Counted from the stretch's first letter, positions 23,195-34,587 are shown. The stretch is DNA of 64,000 nucleotides from Ornithodoros turicata (GCF_037126465.1 NC_088201.1:27500619-27564618), one strand, 5' to 3'. Translations and numbers: made by a program. Notes: generated from the sequence alone by a model not told the origin.

Positions 23195-23356
23195 AAGTCA
23201 CTGGATTGGAGAAAGTGCCGCCATCCTCTGATCTTTGCTGCCAAGACCTTGGAACAACAATGGCGGCTGTAGTATGCCAACCCATGCTGCGGCCGCCATC
23301 GTTGCTCCAAGGTCGAGGCGGGAAAGTATGGCGTTATTTTCCCAATCCAGTGACTT
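23195..23356. mobile_element. Small palindromic MITE
   Basis: Ends AAGTCACTGGATTGG and CCAATCCAGTGACTT are perfect inverted repeats, flanked by TA on both sides. A second inner inverted pair (CCTTGGAACAACAATGGCGG against CCGCCATCGTTGCTCCAAGG) makes the whole element able to fold. TA flanks suggest a Tc1/mariner or PIF-like origin. Confidence 0.7.
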
Positions 23357-23358
23357 TA

Positions 23359-25317
23359 GTATATGACCCTGGGAAACCCTACACATTTAAAGTGGACGAT
23401 AGTGTTAGCGTAGTCAATACTTTTGCATGCTCTTTTTATCACAGCGCTTCTCCATACACCGTTAATGTGTACCTGCATTTCCTTTCTTGCTTATTAGTGA
23501 AAAATAATAAAAAATAATATGCATGCAAGATAACCATGCTTTCAAAAAATCTATCCAACGGTCTGGCGGGGCATTAGGCGTGTTCTTGAGTACGACAAGG
23601 CCCAGAGCTACTTACAGCTTGGGAGAGACTTCGCTAGGCACCTATGTGTGCTCACATTGCATGGCTGTAGGTATTGACGAGTCAGGATGCGATATGGAAA
23701 TAGGGTCAATGTAACAACTTGCGTTCTAACATCATGCCACACTTGAGGCGCCCATGCAAGGTGCAACATCCAGTGACAAACGTATGAACCCATGTGCTAC
23801 CTAAGTGTGGACCTGCTTCGGGGGTCCGAGAAACTATATATTTGTTTAACTATGTTCCCACAACTAGTTTCTAACTATATTTTAGACTACTACTAAATAG
23901 TGTAACTACATGTACTTAACTACTGACAATATTTATCTTTCAAAATATTGGAACTGCATTCTCAGCATTTGATTAGGCTTGCACCCCCAATGACATCAGT
24001 GACTCCATATTATTGACTGGTTACCAAAGTCTGGCATCTGTATGATTCAAAATGATTTGTTTGCAGCAGTGTATTTGATTGCCCTCAACTTCTATTCAAT
24101 TAAACATCACCATAAGAATGTTAAATGGTCGAGGAAGGTTGTTTGTGCCTTTGGTATGGAATTATTTTTATTATGAATTTGGGGCCTGCCTTGGAAAGCA
24201 TGCTGTTATACTACCAAGGTCAATTGATACTCTATGTAATGACTGAAATTGAGGGGAGGGGGTCGGGACATCCGGAACCCCCCCCTAAATCCGCCCCTGT
24301 ATGTATGTCTGTGCCTTTCCCAAAACTACAGTGAAAACTGGTAGAACAATCACAGTTCAATGACTTCTTTAAGATATCCCATTACATACTTTACATAATC
24401 GACGAATTTTCTCAGGACCATAATAGTAATTGCCACACATGATATGGCAGCGGAATTCTCCAAGCTTATTCTATGGGCGTGCCAACGGTCATTGAGCAAA
24501 GGAACGGAGATAGTCGTGATCTAAATCTCCTAGAGTTTACTTGCAAGTTGCCAGCTTGTGAAACTGTGGTATTCATATTTAAAGAAGGGTGAAAATTTGT
24601 GCGTTTATGGAACATTGCAGTGAATGGGTAAATGGTGTCTATCACCTGTCATCTTTTTGTTTTAAAGAAATGTAAACCACACATCCCAATTTGCCAAGTT
24701 GGCTGATCATCACTGCCATCACTTGACCCACTCATCACAACAGCATACATGTTTGTTTGTCTGATTTATTTTCCAAAACTAGCACAAAACTTCAGGATAG
24801 CTGCTCCTGTATTTGTTAATATAATCTATCACAGAAAACTTAAATATTTACCAACAGTAAGCTCTTGCCCAGCCTTACGGATTTAGTTGTGGAGATCTGT
24901 AGTGTCAGCGTTAGTCAATCTGTGGGTGCTATTCACAGGCTTGCTGGAGTGTCTGAGAACATTTACTGAAATACGGCTTATAGAACTGACTGCCTAACGT
25001 ACTATAAAAGATGCTGTGTACTGTTGGCAGTTACAGTATACAATGGCAGGATCTGAGCGTTTGGGACCAGTCCAGCTCATAATATGTAGTGTAAGCTACA
25101 GATTTTAGTAGAGACAGCAGTGAGCTTTCTTATTTTATGTTTAAAAGTGTGAGTGGCTGTCACCGGTTGTGGGAAACAGCTTCCTGATCACTTTTGTGTT
25201 TACCTTGTTAGATACAAATATGGAGTGTTTTTACTGGGTGCCTTTTTGCCAGCTCCCAGAGACATGCTGTGCCCATTGTATTTTTCTTTTCTAATATACC
25301 CCTGAGAGATATTCTGG
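23359..25317. other. Non-coding stretch, no gene recognised
   Basis: No exon-like frame. At 24260-24298 the sequence CCCCCCCTAAATCCGCCCCTG resembles the right terminus of the hAT-type element at 32596-32745, but a convincing left end was not found. Confidence 0.35.
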
Positions 25318-25979
25318 TAGTGGCATATCCAGGGAGAACAGTGCCCACGGCAAGCAGTGAAATTGCTCCCCTGTCAAAGCATCGGACACCTGTTGATTAG
25401 GTGACGTTATAATATCATCATACAAAAAAAAAAAAATACAAATCAAGCTTGTAAATAATATTATCAATCAATATATCAATCTAAAACATAATTAAGAATC
25501 AGTGAACGCATATGGTAAAATTACCTAGCTACTCTACATTGCAACTTAACCGTCCTTGCTTTCACTGCAACAAACTGGTCTAAGGTGTGATCAAAATTCT
25601 CTTTCTATGCTCATGAAAGCCAGATCACAGAGTCTGCCTTGACCCATGGAGGCCCTCAAATGTGAAAGGTTTAGTTTTAACCTGTTGAATCATATCTCAC
25701 AGCTGGTGATGAAAACTGCATTTGAACTGTTGCACTTGAAACTGGATTGCTCTCCTAGCACACTTGTCAAACTTCACAGTCCATTGTGGTGCTGTTCAAT
25801 CACTGCTAGTATGAGATCAGGAGTTCAGTTCACTAGGCCCCTCGTCTACAGGTTCAATCCCATAAAGTGTGGCAGCCTCACTCTTTTGATTTCATTTCTT
25901 CCCATCATATATGTGTGCCTCTGCTCAGGTGGTGCCCAGGGCAAGTGTCCGCACTTGCAGCAACCTAGATACGCCTCTG
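25318..25979. mobile_element. Non-autonomous hAT-type element
   Basis: A perfect 8-bp duplication TATTCTGG flanks it (25310-25317 and 25980-25987). Left end TAGTGGCATATCCAGG and right-end complement CAGAGGCGTATCTAGG are diverged inverted repeats, followed inward by matching TGCCCACGG/TGCCCAGGG words. No transposase frame is present. Confidence 0.8.
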
Positions 25980-25987
25980 TATTCTGG

Positions 25988-26709
25988 GAAGTATAATCCA
26001 GATTGCATTGAGAATAGTTATAACCAGTTTTCACTGTATTCTTCTCCCCGCACTTTCAGCCCAGTCTGATGCAGTAATGATCAGACATTGTGTTCACACT
26101 TTAACAATATTTGTATAAAATTTGGGCAAAATTTCCACGGTTAAATGGCTCACCACTCTTTTCTTGCATACAACTCTCAGAAAAACATGGTGTAAATCTA
26201 CTCTCAGGGATTTTCTACGCAAAGAAAGGAACTGTTCCAGCTTTATTTTACCAGCAATTATGTCATCGATATCACCAACGATTTTTAGCAATGCATGCAT
26301 GCATGTCGTGTATATGTGTATTATGCACACTACATTGCTCACCTTCTGTCTGATGTCACTAGTGCTGTGTTAATTGTATGAGTGGAATGCTGCAATGTAA
26401 GTCGAACCAAAACAGTTATCACATAGCCTATGATTATTGTATACCATCTGTTGTGAACGGCAACTGTCTTTGTAAACATTCTTCATTAAATTTTGAATAA
26501 AAAATGTCTACAGTTTGTATATTTACCTCATACAGCCTCCTATTTCCCTCTATGCAGCCACATGCAGTGAGTAGAGAATATTAGGAACTTGAGGCAGTGA
26601 AATACAGTGTAGACAGTTTATTGTAATCCTGCATTTTATTACATACAGTGAACTTTCACAGTCATACAGTGAATTTTTCCTGGTTACGGCTGCATGCATT
26701 GTATTCGAT
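25988..26709. other. Non-coding stretch, no gene recognised
   Basis: AT-rich sequence without recognised exons. The only functional-looking signal is an AATAAA near 26496. Confidence 0.35.
26496..26501 (+). terminator. Candidate polyadenylation signal (AATAAA)
   Basis: A canonical AATAAA lies in an AT-rich context followed by a GT-containing stretch (CAGTTTGTATATTT). If used by LPCAT, the 3' UTR would be about 6.6 kb and include three transposon remnants. The nearer ATTAAA at 20175 is the simpler choice. Confidence 0.3.
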
Positions 26710-26867
26710 CAGGGTGTCTACCTTCAAATTGTGTAGCCTTCAAATTCCCTGACTTTTCCAGGTTTTAACTGCCTATTTCAAGCGAATTCAAGAACAAAAG
26801 AAAAAGGGAACTACGTGCCTGCAGGAGGTGGGCAACTCGCCTCAGTTTTCGTCCCAGATGTTTTTCC

Positions 26868-27180
26868 TCACCTTACCTCTTTTTTTTCTTGGAACTTTTT
26901 CCTCACCACACCTTAGTTTAGGGGGAATTTTTCATCGCCTCACCTCACCATATTCCTTAAAAATTTTCCTCACCTCAATTTTTTGTTGAAAAATATTCAC
27001 CTCACCCCTCCTCAACATTTTCCAGAACATTTTTCCTCACCTCACCTTCTCTCTAAAGTATTTTGCTCACCCCGACCTTCTTTCTAAAATATCTTCACTT
27101 TTTCTCACCTCAACCTACTTGTTTCATAATTTTTTGCCTCGTCTCACCTTAACCTGTTTCCGTAAAAAGTTTTCACTTCA
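26868..27180 (+). repeat. Degenerate TTTTCCTCACCTCACCT tandem repeat
   Basis: The word 'TTTTTCCTCACCTCACC' recurs roughly every 30-40 bp with many variants. The same words return at about 29800-29960 in the same orientation, on the other side of the pogo-like insertion, so they were probably one continuous array before that insertion. Confidence 0.65.
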
Positions 27181-28166
27181 CAATTGCTATTTCTCTTAGC
27201 AGTTGGTAGGTGTAGGTTATGTGTCATAGTTGGCTTTTTACTGCTTCATTGGTTGATTCCTGACAAGAAGATACAAGTACCCACTATTAAGATTCATTAC
27301 CTTGCTTGGTTCGTCCTTCATTCATCAAGTATCCACTACATGTACAATCAGTAAAAATAGGACGTTGGGTACTTGGGTAGAGAAGTTGCACAAACCGAGC
27401 AGTTTTGAGCTGTTTGTTTTTCATAGTGGCAAAACAGGAATTTCTTTTAATGAGTATCTCAAGCGAGAATGATAATGGCGCTGCGAAGGTCGTTTGCAGG
27501 ATGATGGGCAGCTAAACTTCTAATTTACTTGTACATCTTGCATTTTTGTCTGTTATAACTTTATATTATTGATCAGTATTATTTAAGTAGCAGTCGTATT
27601 CATTTGTAGCTGGAGACTTCGGGGACCTTGTCTTCGAAGACCCTTGTTTTGAAGCTATCAGGTAGGCGGGTAAGTGAGTTGTCTTGACTTATTAACCTAT
27701 ATAACTTATATTTTCTTGTGGTAATAAAAAAAAAACTGGCAATATCGAATATATGCCAGTGTGTGCACATATTGCACTAAAAGCATGTGTTGTGTATTTT
27801 TTACATCATTCTCTGGTAAGGTAATTGGTTGTCATGTGTACTATAATTCCAAGTATCATGTGAAACGCATCTGGTTACAAAGTGACTAGTTTAGCTTTAT
27901 TGAAATCTATACGCACAAAGCACACAAACTGTATTGACTTGTTCATGTATCTGACTCAACTGACTAGTTTAACTGTATTGAAATCTAAACTAAATACATA
28001 TTAAGTACACATAAGCTATATTCACTTGCACATGTATCTCATCTGACATATCTATCATGTATCCGACTCAACTGAAAGTTTGAAACTAACGGGATTACAG
28101 CGGCCTCATTTTAGTGCAGAGATCCTGTGCTCATGGTACTAAAGCATTTCTGCTACCTTGGTAATA

Positions 28167-29706
28167 CAGTAAAACCCGCGGATAGCGATATCGCGTATAA
28201 CGATATCCCTCGTAAAACGATTGTTCAGGACTTTACCGTCAAAATATACATTGTTTCTATGGGGAAGCGACCCGCGTATATCGATGGAGACCGCGGTTCC
28301 GAGTACTCGTATAACGATGTTGGACGCTGTCCCGTGCGCGTAACCTCGCGGCGAAAATCGCCACGATAAGATGCAATAGAATCTCGATGATACGAATATC
28401 ACGGGGTAGCGGAAAAAATTCGTATAATCCGAAATTCACATCAAAAGAATTAAACCAAAATAAAAATTGAGGCAAGAAAATGGACAGCGACTGTTCATTT
28501 TCCAATACTGTCAGTGAAAGAGGTAGGTGGTAACGCCTTTTTGTCTCCGTATTTGGCCAATGCTGCTCAAATTCGCGAGATGATTCAAAAGGCCTAGCAC
28601 ATGCCAGGGATGGGCATAAATACATTTTTTGAGTATTTAAATATAAATACAAAATACTTTGTTGACAGGGGTATTTAAATACTCTTCATAAATAGTTTTT
28701 AACATGAGTATTTAAATACAAAATATAAATATGGTATTTAAATACCGTAACTACTACCATAAATACTGTGAGGAAGATGTCATCTGGAATTACAGAAACA
28801 ATTATGATCATAAGGACAAATCAGCAAGAAAGAATAGCATTTATTTGTTAGATTATAATGGCGATTTTAATATTAGAAATTTCTCAACGACTGCTTCTTT
28901 TAGGCATCTTCTGTTCGGCCGTACAATCAGATTCGCAAAGGAGAACAGCATCTCCACAGGTGCCGATGAACAAATGCTTGTATTAAATTTGACGAAGATG
29001 CTTCGTAGAACAATGTAATCGGGTAGTCACGACCGTTGTCCGCAACAACAGTGGAAAACTCGCCATCTAAAATGGTTTGTCGCATGCGCATGCTAGCGCA
29101 AACCTGGCATAATTGCGCCCCAAACTCGCCCTTCTTCCCGAAAGGTCAAATGCAGGGCAACTTTAAGATATGAGTCAGTATATTCTGTATTTAAGAGTAT
29201 TTATCAAGTATTTACAAGAATAAATACCCGAAAATTTGTATTTAAATATAATTATAAATACATTTTTCAAGTCTGTATTTAAATACAAAATATAAATACA
29301 TGTATTTATATTTTAAATAGTATTTTAATTACAATGTATTTAAATACTGCCCATCCCTGGCACATGCTTTCCACCCGCGAGTTGCGCGACAGTGTTCTAA
29401 AGCGAGCTTCACCTAAAGCACACAGGCGTTAGGTGAAGCCGACTTGCGGAATAGTGACGTGTAGTGTCGCCAGAAGTTGTCCTGCTATGTTCCCTGGTTC
29501 CCTCCACGAGTTCTGATCGCTGCTTTCCCAAGCCAGTGCGATGCCACACAGCTTCGCGTTTTTTTAGCATCTTATTCTTTTCTTTTGCTACACGCGGGGT
29601 GACGCGCGACTTTTCGGGGACGCGCTATTTACGTCATCCCTCGCTTAACGATGTATCCCATATAGATGGAATTCGCGATTACCGTCAATATACGCGGGTT
29701 TCACTG
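28167..29706. mobile_element. Pogo-like TIR element
   Basis: Ends CAGTAAAACCCGCG and CGCGGGTTTCACTG are inverted, with TA directly outside each (28165-28166 and 29707-29708). Further similarity runs inward: GATATCCCTCGTAAAACG against the complement GATACATCGTTAAGCG. No transposase frame was seen. It contains the hAT element at 28605-29359, so it is older than that element. Confidence 0.75.
28605..29359. mobile_element. Non-autonomous hAT-type element, innermost of the nest
   Basis: A perfect 8-bp duplication GCACATGC flanks it (28597-28604 and 29360-29367). Termini CAGGGATGGGC and GCCCATCCCTG are perfect inverted repeats of a common hAT type. Both subterminal regions are dense in TATTTAAATA words. 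A frame at 28731-29018 is not recognised as a protein. Confidence 0.85.
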
Positions 29707-30037
29707 TAGACAAACTGGCTCTCTGTGCCCTTTTAAGCAATCCCGCTCTTGAAAATAGCCGCTCCACATCTCCAAACGGTGCAAGCAATGCAAGAAAGCA
29801 TTTTTCCTCACCTAACCTCAACATCATTGTAGAAACATTTTCCACACCTCACCTTAATGCCCTTGTCGAAAAATTTCCCCACCTCAACTCAACCTCTTCC
29901 TCGAAACATTTTCCTCACCTTACCTCAATCTCCCTTCTGGGAATTTTTCCTCACCTCAATGTGCGTGAGGTGAGGGTGGGGGCACTCTCCCACCACCTCC
30001 CAGTCTTCAGCACGACCTTGGCTACCACCAACAACCA

Positions 30038-30095
30038 TCCTCACGAGGGCAGATTAGGGTGAGGGTGCCCTCACCCTCATCTGCCCTCGTGAGGA
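30038..30095. repeat. Near-perfect 28-bp-arm hairpin
   Basis: TCCTCACGAGGGCAGAT... pairs with ...ATCTGCCCTCGTGAGGA with only a couple of mismatches and almost no loop. It lies just inside the right end of the 26823-30107 element, where subterminal structure is common in DNA transposons. Confidence 0.75.
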
Positions 30096-30161
30096 TGCCC
30101 ACCTCTAGTGCCCTCTCCTGTGTTTTGATACAGATCACTCATAGAACAGATCATCCATTGA

Positions 30162-30462
30162 CCAGCGGCATGGCTGAACGGGTTAAGGCATCCGCTCGAT
30201 GGTGGTATCCAAGGTCGTACTGAAGACTGGGAGGTGGTGGGTTCGAATCCTACCACCAGCTGTGCTGTCAGAGGTTTTCCGAAGACTTTCCAGATGAATG
30301 TCAGCACAGTCCCTGAAGCTGGCCCAGGACGCATACTAACCCCCAGTCTCCCACTCCTTCCTGCTGTCCTCTCTCCATCTGTCTACATCTGTATGCCGCT
30401 CATAGCCACAGTTGCTTCGCGGCACTTACATGGAATTGAAAAAAAACCTTTCATTGAATGAT
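30162..30462 (+). mobile_element. tRNA-derived SINE with 16-bp target duplication
   Basis: The head GGCATGGCTGAACGGGTTAAGGC is like a class II (Ser/Leu) tRNA 5' half with an A box; GGTTCGAATCC is a perfect B box. The tail (CCAGCTGTGCTGTCAGAGG through GCTTCGCGGC) is the shared tail, ending in poly-A near 30440. The duplicates ACAGATCATCCATTGA (30146-30161) and ACAGATCATTTATTGA (30463-30478) differ at two bases. The undisturbed host sequence in the 7163-7565 copy has the second form. From memory it resembles tick Ruka elements. Confidence 0.8.
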
Positions 30463-30504
30463 ACAGATCATTTATTGAATTCAAACAAACAGAATAAATA
30501 CACG

Positions 30505-31122
30505 TTTCTCGTTACTACTGAATGCCGTCAGGAGGACACCAGCACGCTCAAGATTGTAGGCAGCTTCAGGCTCTTAAAAGAACAGGGGTCCAGTGTGAAA
30601 TTCCAGTGGATCCCTTCACACGTCGGAATAGATGGGAATGAAAAGGCTGATTCTGTCGGTGCTGCTGCCCACACTGAACTGCCAAACATGTCGGCGCTGC
30701 ATGATCCCAACAGCAACAGAATGTGATTTTCAAGGCACATTCAGAGGGTCCGGCTTGCTGCCATCCCCGCAGCGGCAATCTTCCAGAAACCTCTGCCGAC
30801 AAGAGACATGAAGAGGAGACAGGCGGTTCTGCTTCCCAGATTAAGGACAAAGTCCGTGCTAACATCAGCACTCCTGCACAAGATGGGTTTCGCTCCCTCT
30901 CCACACTGCGGCTCCTGTTCCGTTTTTGGGGACCTCAAGCACGTCATGATGCATTGCCCCGACCACAAGACCGCCAGAGAAGCGATGCTGCACAAGTACA
31001 AAGCCCTGAACCTTCCCAGAGACACATTTGAAGACATCCTCCATCCCCAAGGGTCGGCACTTTGCAGTAGAGCAGCTCGGGACGAGCTGCTAGCCTTCGC
31101 AGCCAGCGTGGAACTATCATGA
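30505..31122 (+). pseudogene. 3' end of a non-LTR retrotransposon ORF2 (RNase H and tail)
   Basis: The first frame reads VKFQWIPSHVGIDGNEKADS, the terminal RNase H motif ('IPSHVGI.GNE.AD'). After a frameshift near 30725 a second frame reads LLHKMGFAPSPHC then GDLKHVMMHCPDH, the C-terminal Cys/His segment usual after RNase H, ending in a stop at about 31122. It is 5'-truncated and frameshifted, hence dead. The insertion lies within the outer 26710-31596 element, which resumes near 31355. Confidence 0.8.
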
Positions 31123-31596
31123 TGCATTCCCCATCCACTATCTTGCTTTTCCTTCCTTTCCCACCTCCTCCCCACCCCTTTCCATAACAGAGTGAAACTT
31201 GCCACTTTATGAGTGCAGGCAGACTTCACTCTGTTTTCTATGACTCCCCCCCCCCCCCTCTCAAGAGGACCAATTTTCTTTCCTGCAGTAGGGAGACGTC
31301 GTACTAAGCCTCATTTATAACCCTTGTCTTTTTTTGCTAAAGGTCACTTTTTGATGAGGCTGCCCTGGTTTTCTGCATCTGAACTTGTCGTATTGGTGAA
31401 ATGCTACCCACGGCAACGTTGCTGCAGCCTGATCGCTCAACTGCACTGATCGCCACTTGCAATTTGCTGCATACCGTCACGGCACTTGTCTGCGATTTTC
31501 CCCGACTTCAGCTGCTTTTTGGCAACTTCCCTGACTTATTCAGTCGCATCAAAATTCCCTGACAGTTCCCGGTTTTCCAGGCTCGTAGACATCATG

Positions 31597-32008
31597 TCAA
31601 TGTGCTCCAATACAGCACATGGTGAATGCTCTAATACTCATGTGGTTATGGCAAACTTCTAAAGTAGGCTTGTTCCCAGGGAAGTGCACTTGTGCTAAAA
31701 AATTAAGGATGGCTGTTTCAACTGTTTCACCACTAAGGCTACTATGGAAATGTATACAGATAAAATATAAATATGGCCTGCAAGTGCACCTCAAGCGCAC
31801 CTGACCCGCAAGTGCACCTCAATTTTACTTTTTATTTCATTAAGGCAAAGGTTTGTATAACATATGTGCGAGTATGTGTGTTTAAAATTGAAAAAAGTCT
31901 GTGTTTTTGTTCCATAGTCCATATCCCGTTTGCAGTGGGCCCTATGCAGGAATAGTTATACAAGAAAAGGAAAAACAACAACACACTCAGGTTGACTGCC
32001 TTCCTGAT
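31597..32008. other. Intergenic space between convergent genes
   Basis: No exon recognised. This is the gap between the transposon nest and the 3' end of AIRIM. It includes a short direct repeat CGCAAGTGCACCTCAA / TGCAAGTGCACCTCAA near 31780-31820. Confidence 0.35.
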
Positions 32009-32014
32009 TTTATT
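32009..32014 (-). terminator. AIRIM polyadenylation signal (AATAAA)
   Basis: TTTATT on the plus strand is AATAAA on the minus strand, 102 bp beyond the AIRIM stop. No earlier canonical signal was seen, so a short 3' UTR of about 120 bp is likely. Confidence 0.55.
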
Positions 32015-32115
32015 GTGTGGTATCTTGCGCAACATAAACCATGACTATAATGTTATTAACAACTATGCACGGATGACATTGTTTGATAGAAGCTTGGGTG
32101 TAATGACGAAGTCTT

Positions 32116-34486
32116 TCACGCTTTGGCAGTCATGAAGAATTTCAATGCCCACAGCACCTCTGAAGAACATGACAAAAAACAACACTTTACTAAAGTGTCC
32201 AAGAAATTCAAAGTTTACAACAAAAGGGTAAAATTATTTTGCTGTCTGGTACTACCTTGAGCAATGCATCATAACTGCACAAGTTTGTCCTATGCCATTG
32301 AAGGCTCCCCAAAGGATTTTCCTCTTCCTTTGTGTGCACACAAATTTTGAAGTTTGTGTACTATACAGGGTGTTCAAAATTAAGCTTTCACTAGCACTTT
32401 ATAAATAGGCGAACAAAAGAAAACTGGTGCTACTTTTTCTGTTCCTTGAGTAAGAAACAGGTGCTACATAATTAGCAGCACCTGTTTCTTACACAGGTAG
32501 CGTAACGTTATCATCCGGTTTCCTGCCATCGCTGTGTTTGCGTAGCACTCGTGAAAGCTTAATTTTGAACACCCTGTATAACATGGTGGTGCAAGCAGGG
32601 GCGGATCCAGACCCTCTGTTTTTTTTGTTTGGGGGGGGGGGGGTGTTTCTTTGTTGGTGCACGTAGTGGGGGAGGGGGAAATCCAATGTATAAACTGACG
32701 TTTGGGGGGGGCATCCCCCCCCCCCCCCCCTTGGATCCACCACTGGGTGCAAGATGCTAGTGTCGTAAAAGCATAGAAATGCTAGTGCACCATATCATTA
32801 CATGAAAGTTTTGTAAGAAAAAAAAGTTGCCCTCAGTCATCCACAAAATTGTGGTACCTTATAGGCATCTATATCACACTTACTGTTAGAACACATATTT
32901 AAATGTTTCCTGACCCTCTTGAGTTTTGTAGAGTGACCCAATACAAGTAGGCACTTGAATATTTGTAACTGAATACTTCATGTAATTCAAGCTCTCCTGC
33001 AGCAGCACACTACTTTCACCCAGTACAGGTCACAAGTCTGCAAAATCAACGCAATGTTAAACCAGTTTTACCAATGTATAGCCAATACACGGTACCAGGG
33101 GCTTTCCGTGTTGTAGGCGTTTCAATGCTTGCACTAGCTGCGGCTTTTGTATTGTGAAGTTGTGTGTTCTGCTTTGCAATATTTGTGTTGTAGAATGCTA
33201 GGGAAGCATTTTCTACATACGGTAGCTGCAGACCACAGCAAAAGTATTACGCCACTGTCAGACATTTTATCCATGTTTACCAGATGCTACCCTCTATTCA
33301 CAAAACAACCAGGAGAAAAATATGATATAGCCAAACAATAGTGTCGGCACACGTAGCACAGAGTGACCCGTTTATAAATCTTTAGAATACTTGGCCCGAT
33401 TTCACCAACACCAATCAACGCTTGAACCGAGATCAGACTTCCCTGAACTTGATGTTAGTTGTCAACCCTGTTTCACCAATGCGGGATAGTGAGGTTTCCC
33501 GTTAAACAGCACACATTGAGCTGTTGGTAATACAGGGGTGATGATTAACACCAGGTTTAGGGAAGTCTAATCTCGGTTCAAGTGCTAACTGGCACTAATG
33601 GTCCTGAGCCTTACTGACTCACCGTTGAGATACATGATAACAGTGCTATCTTCCTTCTTCCATTCACCGACAAACTTTTCAGGTCCGAGGTCCTGACTGA
33701 ATTGCAGGTTCTCGAGCAAAAATTCCTTAGCAAATATACTTGATGTGCTAAGGAAGAAAAAATTTTCCTTACACACTACACAATGAAATGAAATACAATA
33801 ACAAGAGAATGCATAAGTTTATGCACACAGCTGCCTGCTCCATTGTCCAGCAGGATGTGCATTTGTAAATTGCCGGTAAATTTGTTCCAGTTTGTCTAAA
33901 GCATTTGCTGTAGAAATATATAGGAGCTAGAACAAGACGCAACGAAAAGGATACTTGTTGCTGAATTGCTGGTCGATTTTAGAAAGCCATTCTATCATAT
34001 CGGCAATCGAAGGGTAAAGTTCAGTTCGTTGGCAAACATCAATTACAGAGAGCTTCTCTGACGCTTGACAATAAGCTTGCAGAGCCTGTTGACAAGCGTT
34101 GCTGACGGAGGTGTGGCTTCTCCTTAAAGCGTTACTGAAATACGGAACACCCTTCTGTTTAGGAATTACTGTTGAAGTTTGCATCCAACAAACAGTTTGC
34201 TTAATAAAACTTACAGAAGGTTCGCTAGCGCTGCTTTCTTATCAGTCATTTCATCTGTCACCTTACGGAGAATTCTATCCTTGACATCTGGAAACCTCGA
34301 CGCAGTCTTTGTACTGTTTATATTTGCAACACTACAGTTCGAGAATATCTCCATCAACGTTGAAAGCTCAGCCAAGTGCACATGAGAACCTTCCATTACC
34401 TTCTTCCAAGTCCCACCTTGCATTTGTTCTATTACATTAAATACCTGTCGAAAATGTCTGTCGAGAGGGTGTGTTAAATCCCCCAT
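32116..34486 (-). CDS. AIRIM: AFG2-interacting ribosome maturation factor (AIRIM / C1orf109 homologue)
   Basis: Four exons on the minus strand: 34486-34215, 34134-33955, 33747-33623 and 32159-32116, all with GT-AG introns and matching phases, giving 206 codons plus TGA; from memory human AIRIM is about 203. The ATG at 34484-34486 was chosen because MGDLTHPLDRHF aligns with the human start; the frame stays open upstream but without similarity. Matching blocks include SRFPDVKDRILRK (human AFPDLKERLRRK) and YPSIADMIEWLSKID (human SPSVADMLEWLQDIE). The protein is helical, with no signal peptide or membrane segment visible. In vertebrates AIRIM joins the AFG2A-AFG2B-CINP AAA-ATPase complex, acting in 60S ribosome maturation and at replisomes. 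The last intron (1.46 kb) carries three transposon-like palindromes. No in-frame stop was met in the spliced model. Confidence 0.88.
32366..32576. mobile_element. Mariner-like MITE in AIRIM intron 3
   Basis: Ends CAGGGTGTTCAAAATTAAGC and GCTTAATTTTGAACACCCTG are perfect inverted repeats extending through CTTTCAC/GTGAAAG, with TA directly outside both ends. An inner inverted pair (GTAAGAAACAGGTGC and GCACCTGTTTCTTAC) surrounds a short loop. At 211 bp with no coding capacity it is a classic MITE. Confidence 0.85.
32596..32745. mobile_element. 150-bp hAT-type MITE in AIRIM intron 3
   Basis: A perfect 8-bp duplication GGTGCAAG flanks it (32588-32595 and 32746-32753). Termini CAGGGGCGGATCCAG and TTGGATCCACCACTG are inverted. 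The interior is largely long G and C homopolymers. It lies 19 bp from the preceding MITE. Confidence 0.8.
33415..33590. mobile_element. Palindromic MITE-like element in AIRIM intron 3
   Basis: GCTTGAACCGAGATCAGACT at the left is mirrored by AGTCTAATCTCGGTTCAAGT at the right, and the similarity continues inward through CTTCCCTGAAC and ACCCTGTTTCACC. It ends about 30 bp from the splice donor of AIRIM exon 3. No target duplication was established. Confidence 0.6.
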
Positions 34487-34587
34487 AGCAAATGCTTTCA
34501 AGTATGAATATTCCAATTCCAACGAACACTGACTGCATCTTCTAAGCACGTGTATTTGCCATAGACCTGCCCCTGTTTGCAAACAAA

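Larger units (their letters stand above)
26823..30107. mobile_element. 3.3-kb hAT-like element made of CCTCACCT repeats
   Basis: Ends AGGAGGTGGGC and GCCCACCTCTA are inverted. Flanks GTGCCTGC (26815-26822) and GTGCCCTC (30108-30115) agree at 6 of 8 bases, fitting an aged 8-bp duplication. Inner flanks are degenerate TTTTTCCTCACCTCACC repeats (26868-27130 and 29800-29960). Its middle holds a pogo-like element (28167-29706) that itself contains a hAT element. No transposase was recognised. Confidence 0.6.
26710..31596. mobile_element. Outer CAGGGTGTCTAC element, split by several insertions
   Basis: Begins CAGGGTGTCTACC and ends with the mutated complement GTAGACATCATG. Compared with the 403-bp copy at 7163-7565 read on the other strand, homologous pieces are 26710-26822, about 30108-30161 (GATACAGATCACTCATAGAA region) and about 31355-31596 (GAGGCTGCCCTGG onward). 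The gaps hold a 3.3-kb element (26823-30107), a SINE (30162-30462) and a retrotransposon 3' fragment (about 30505-31340). It is therefore the oldest layer of the nest. Confidence 0.7.

Noticed and set aside
24242..24298. hAT-like terminus AAATCCGCCCCTG with possible TATGTA duplication
   Set aside because: The left end is too weak and the interval too short to call an element; only noted as a possible terminus.
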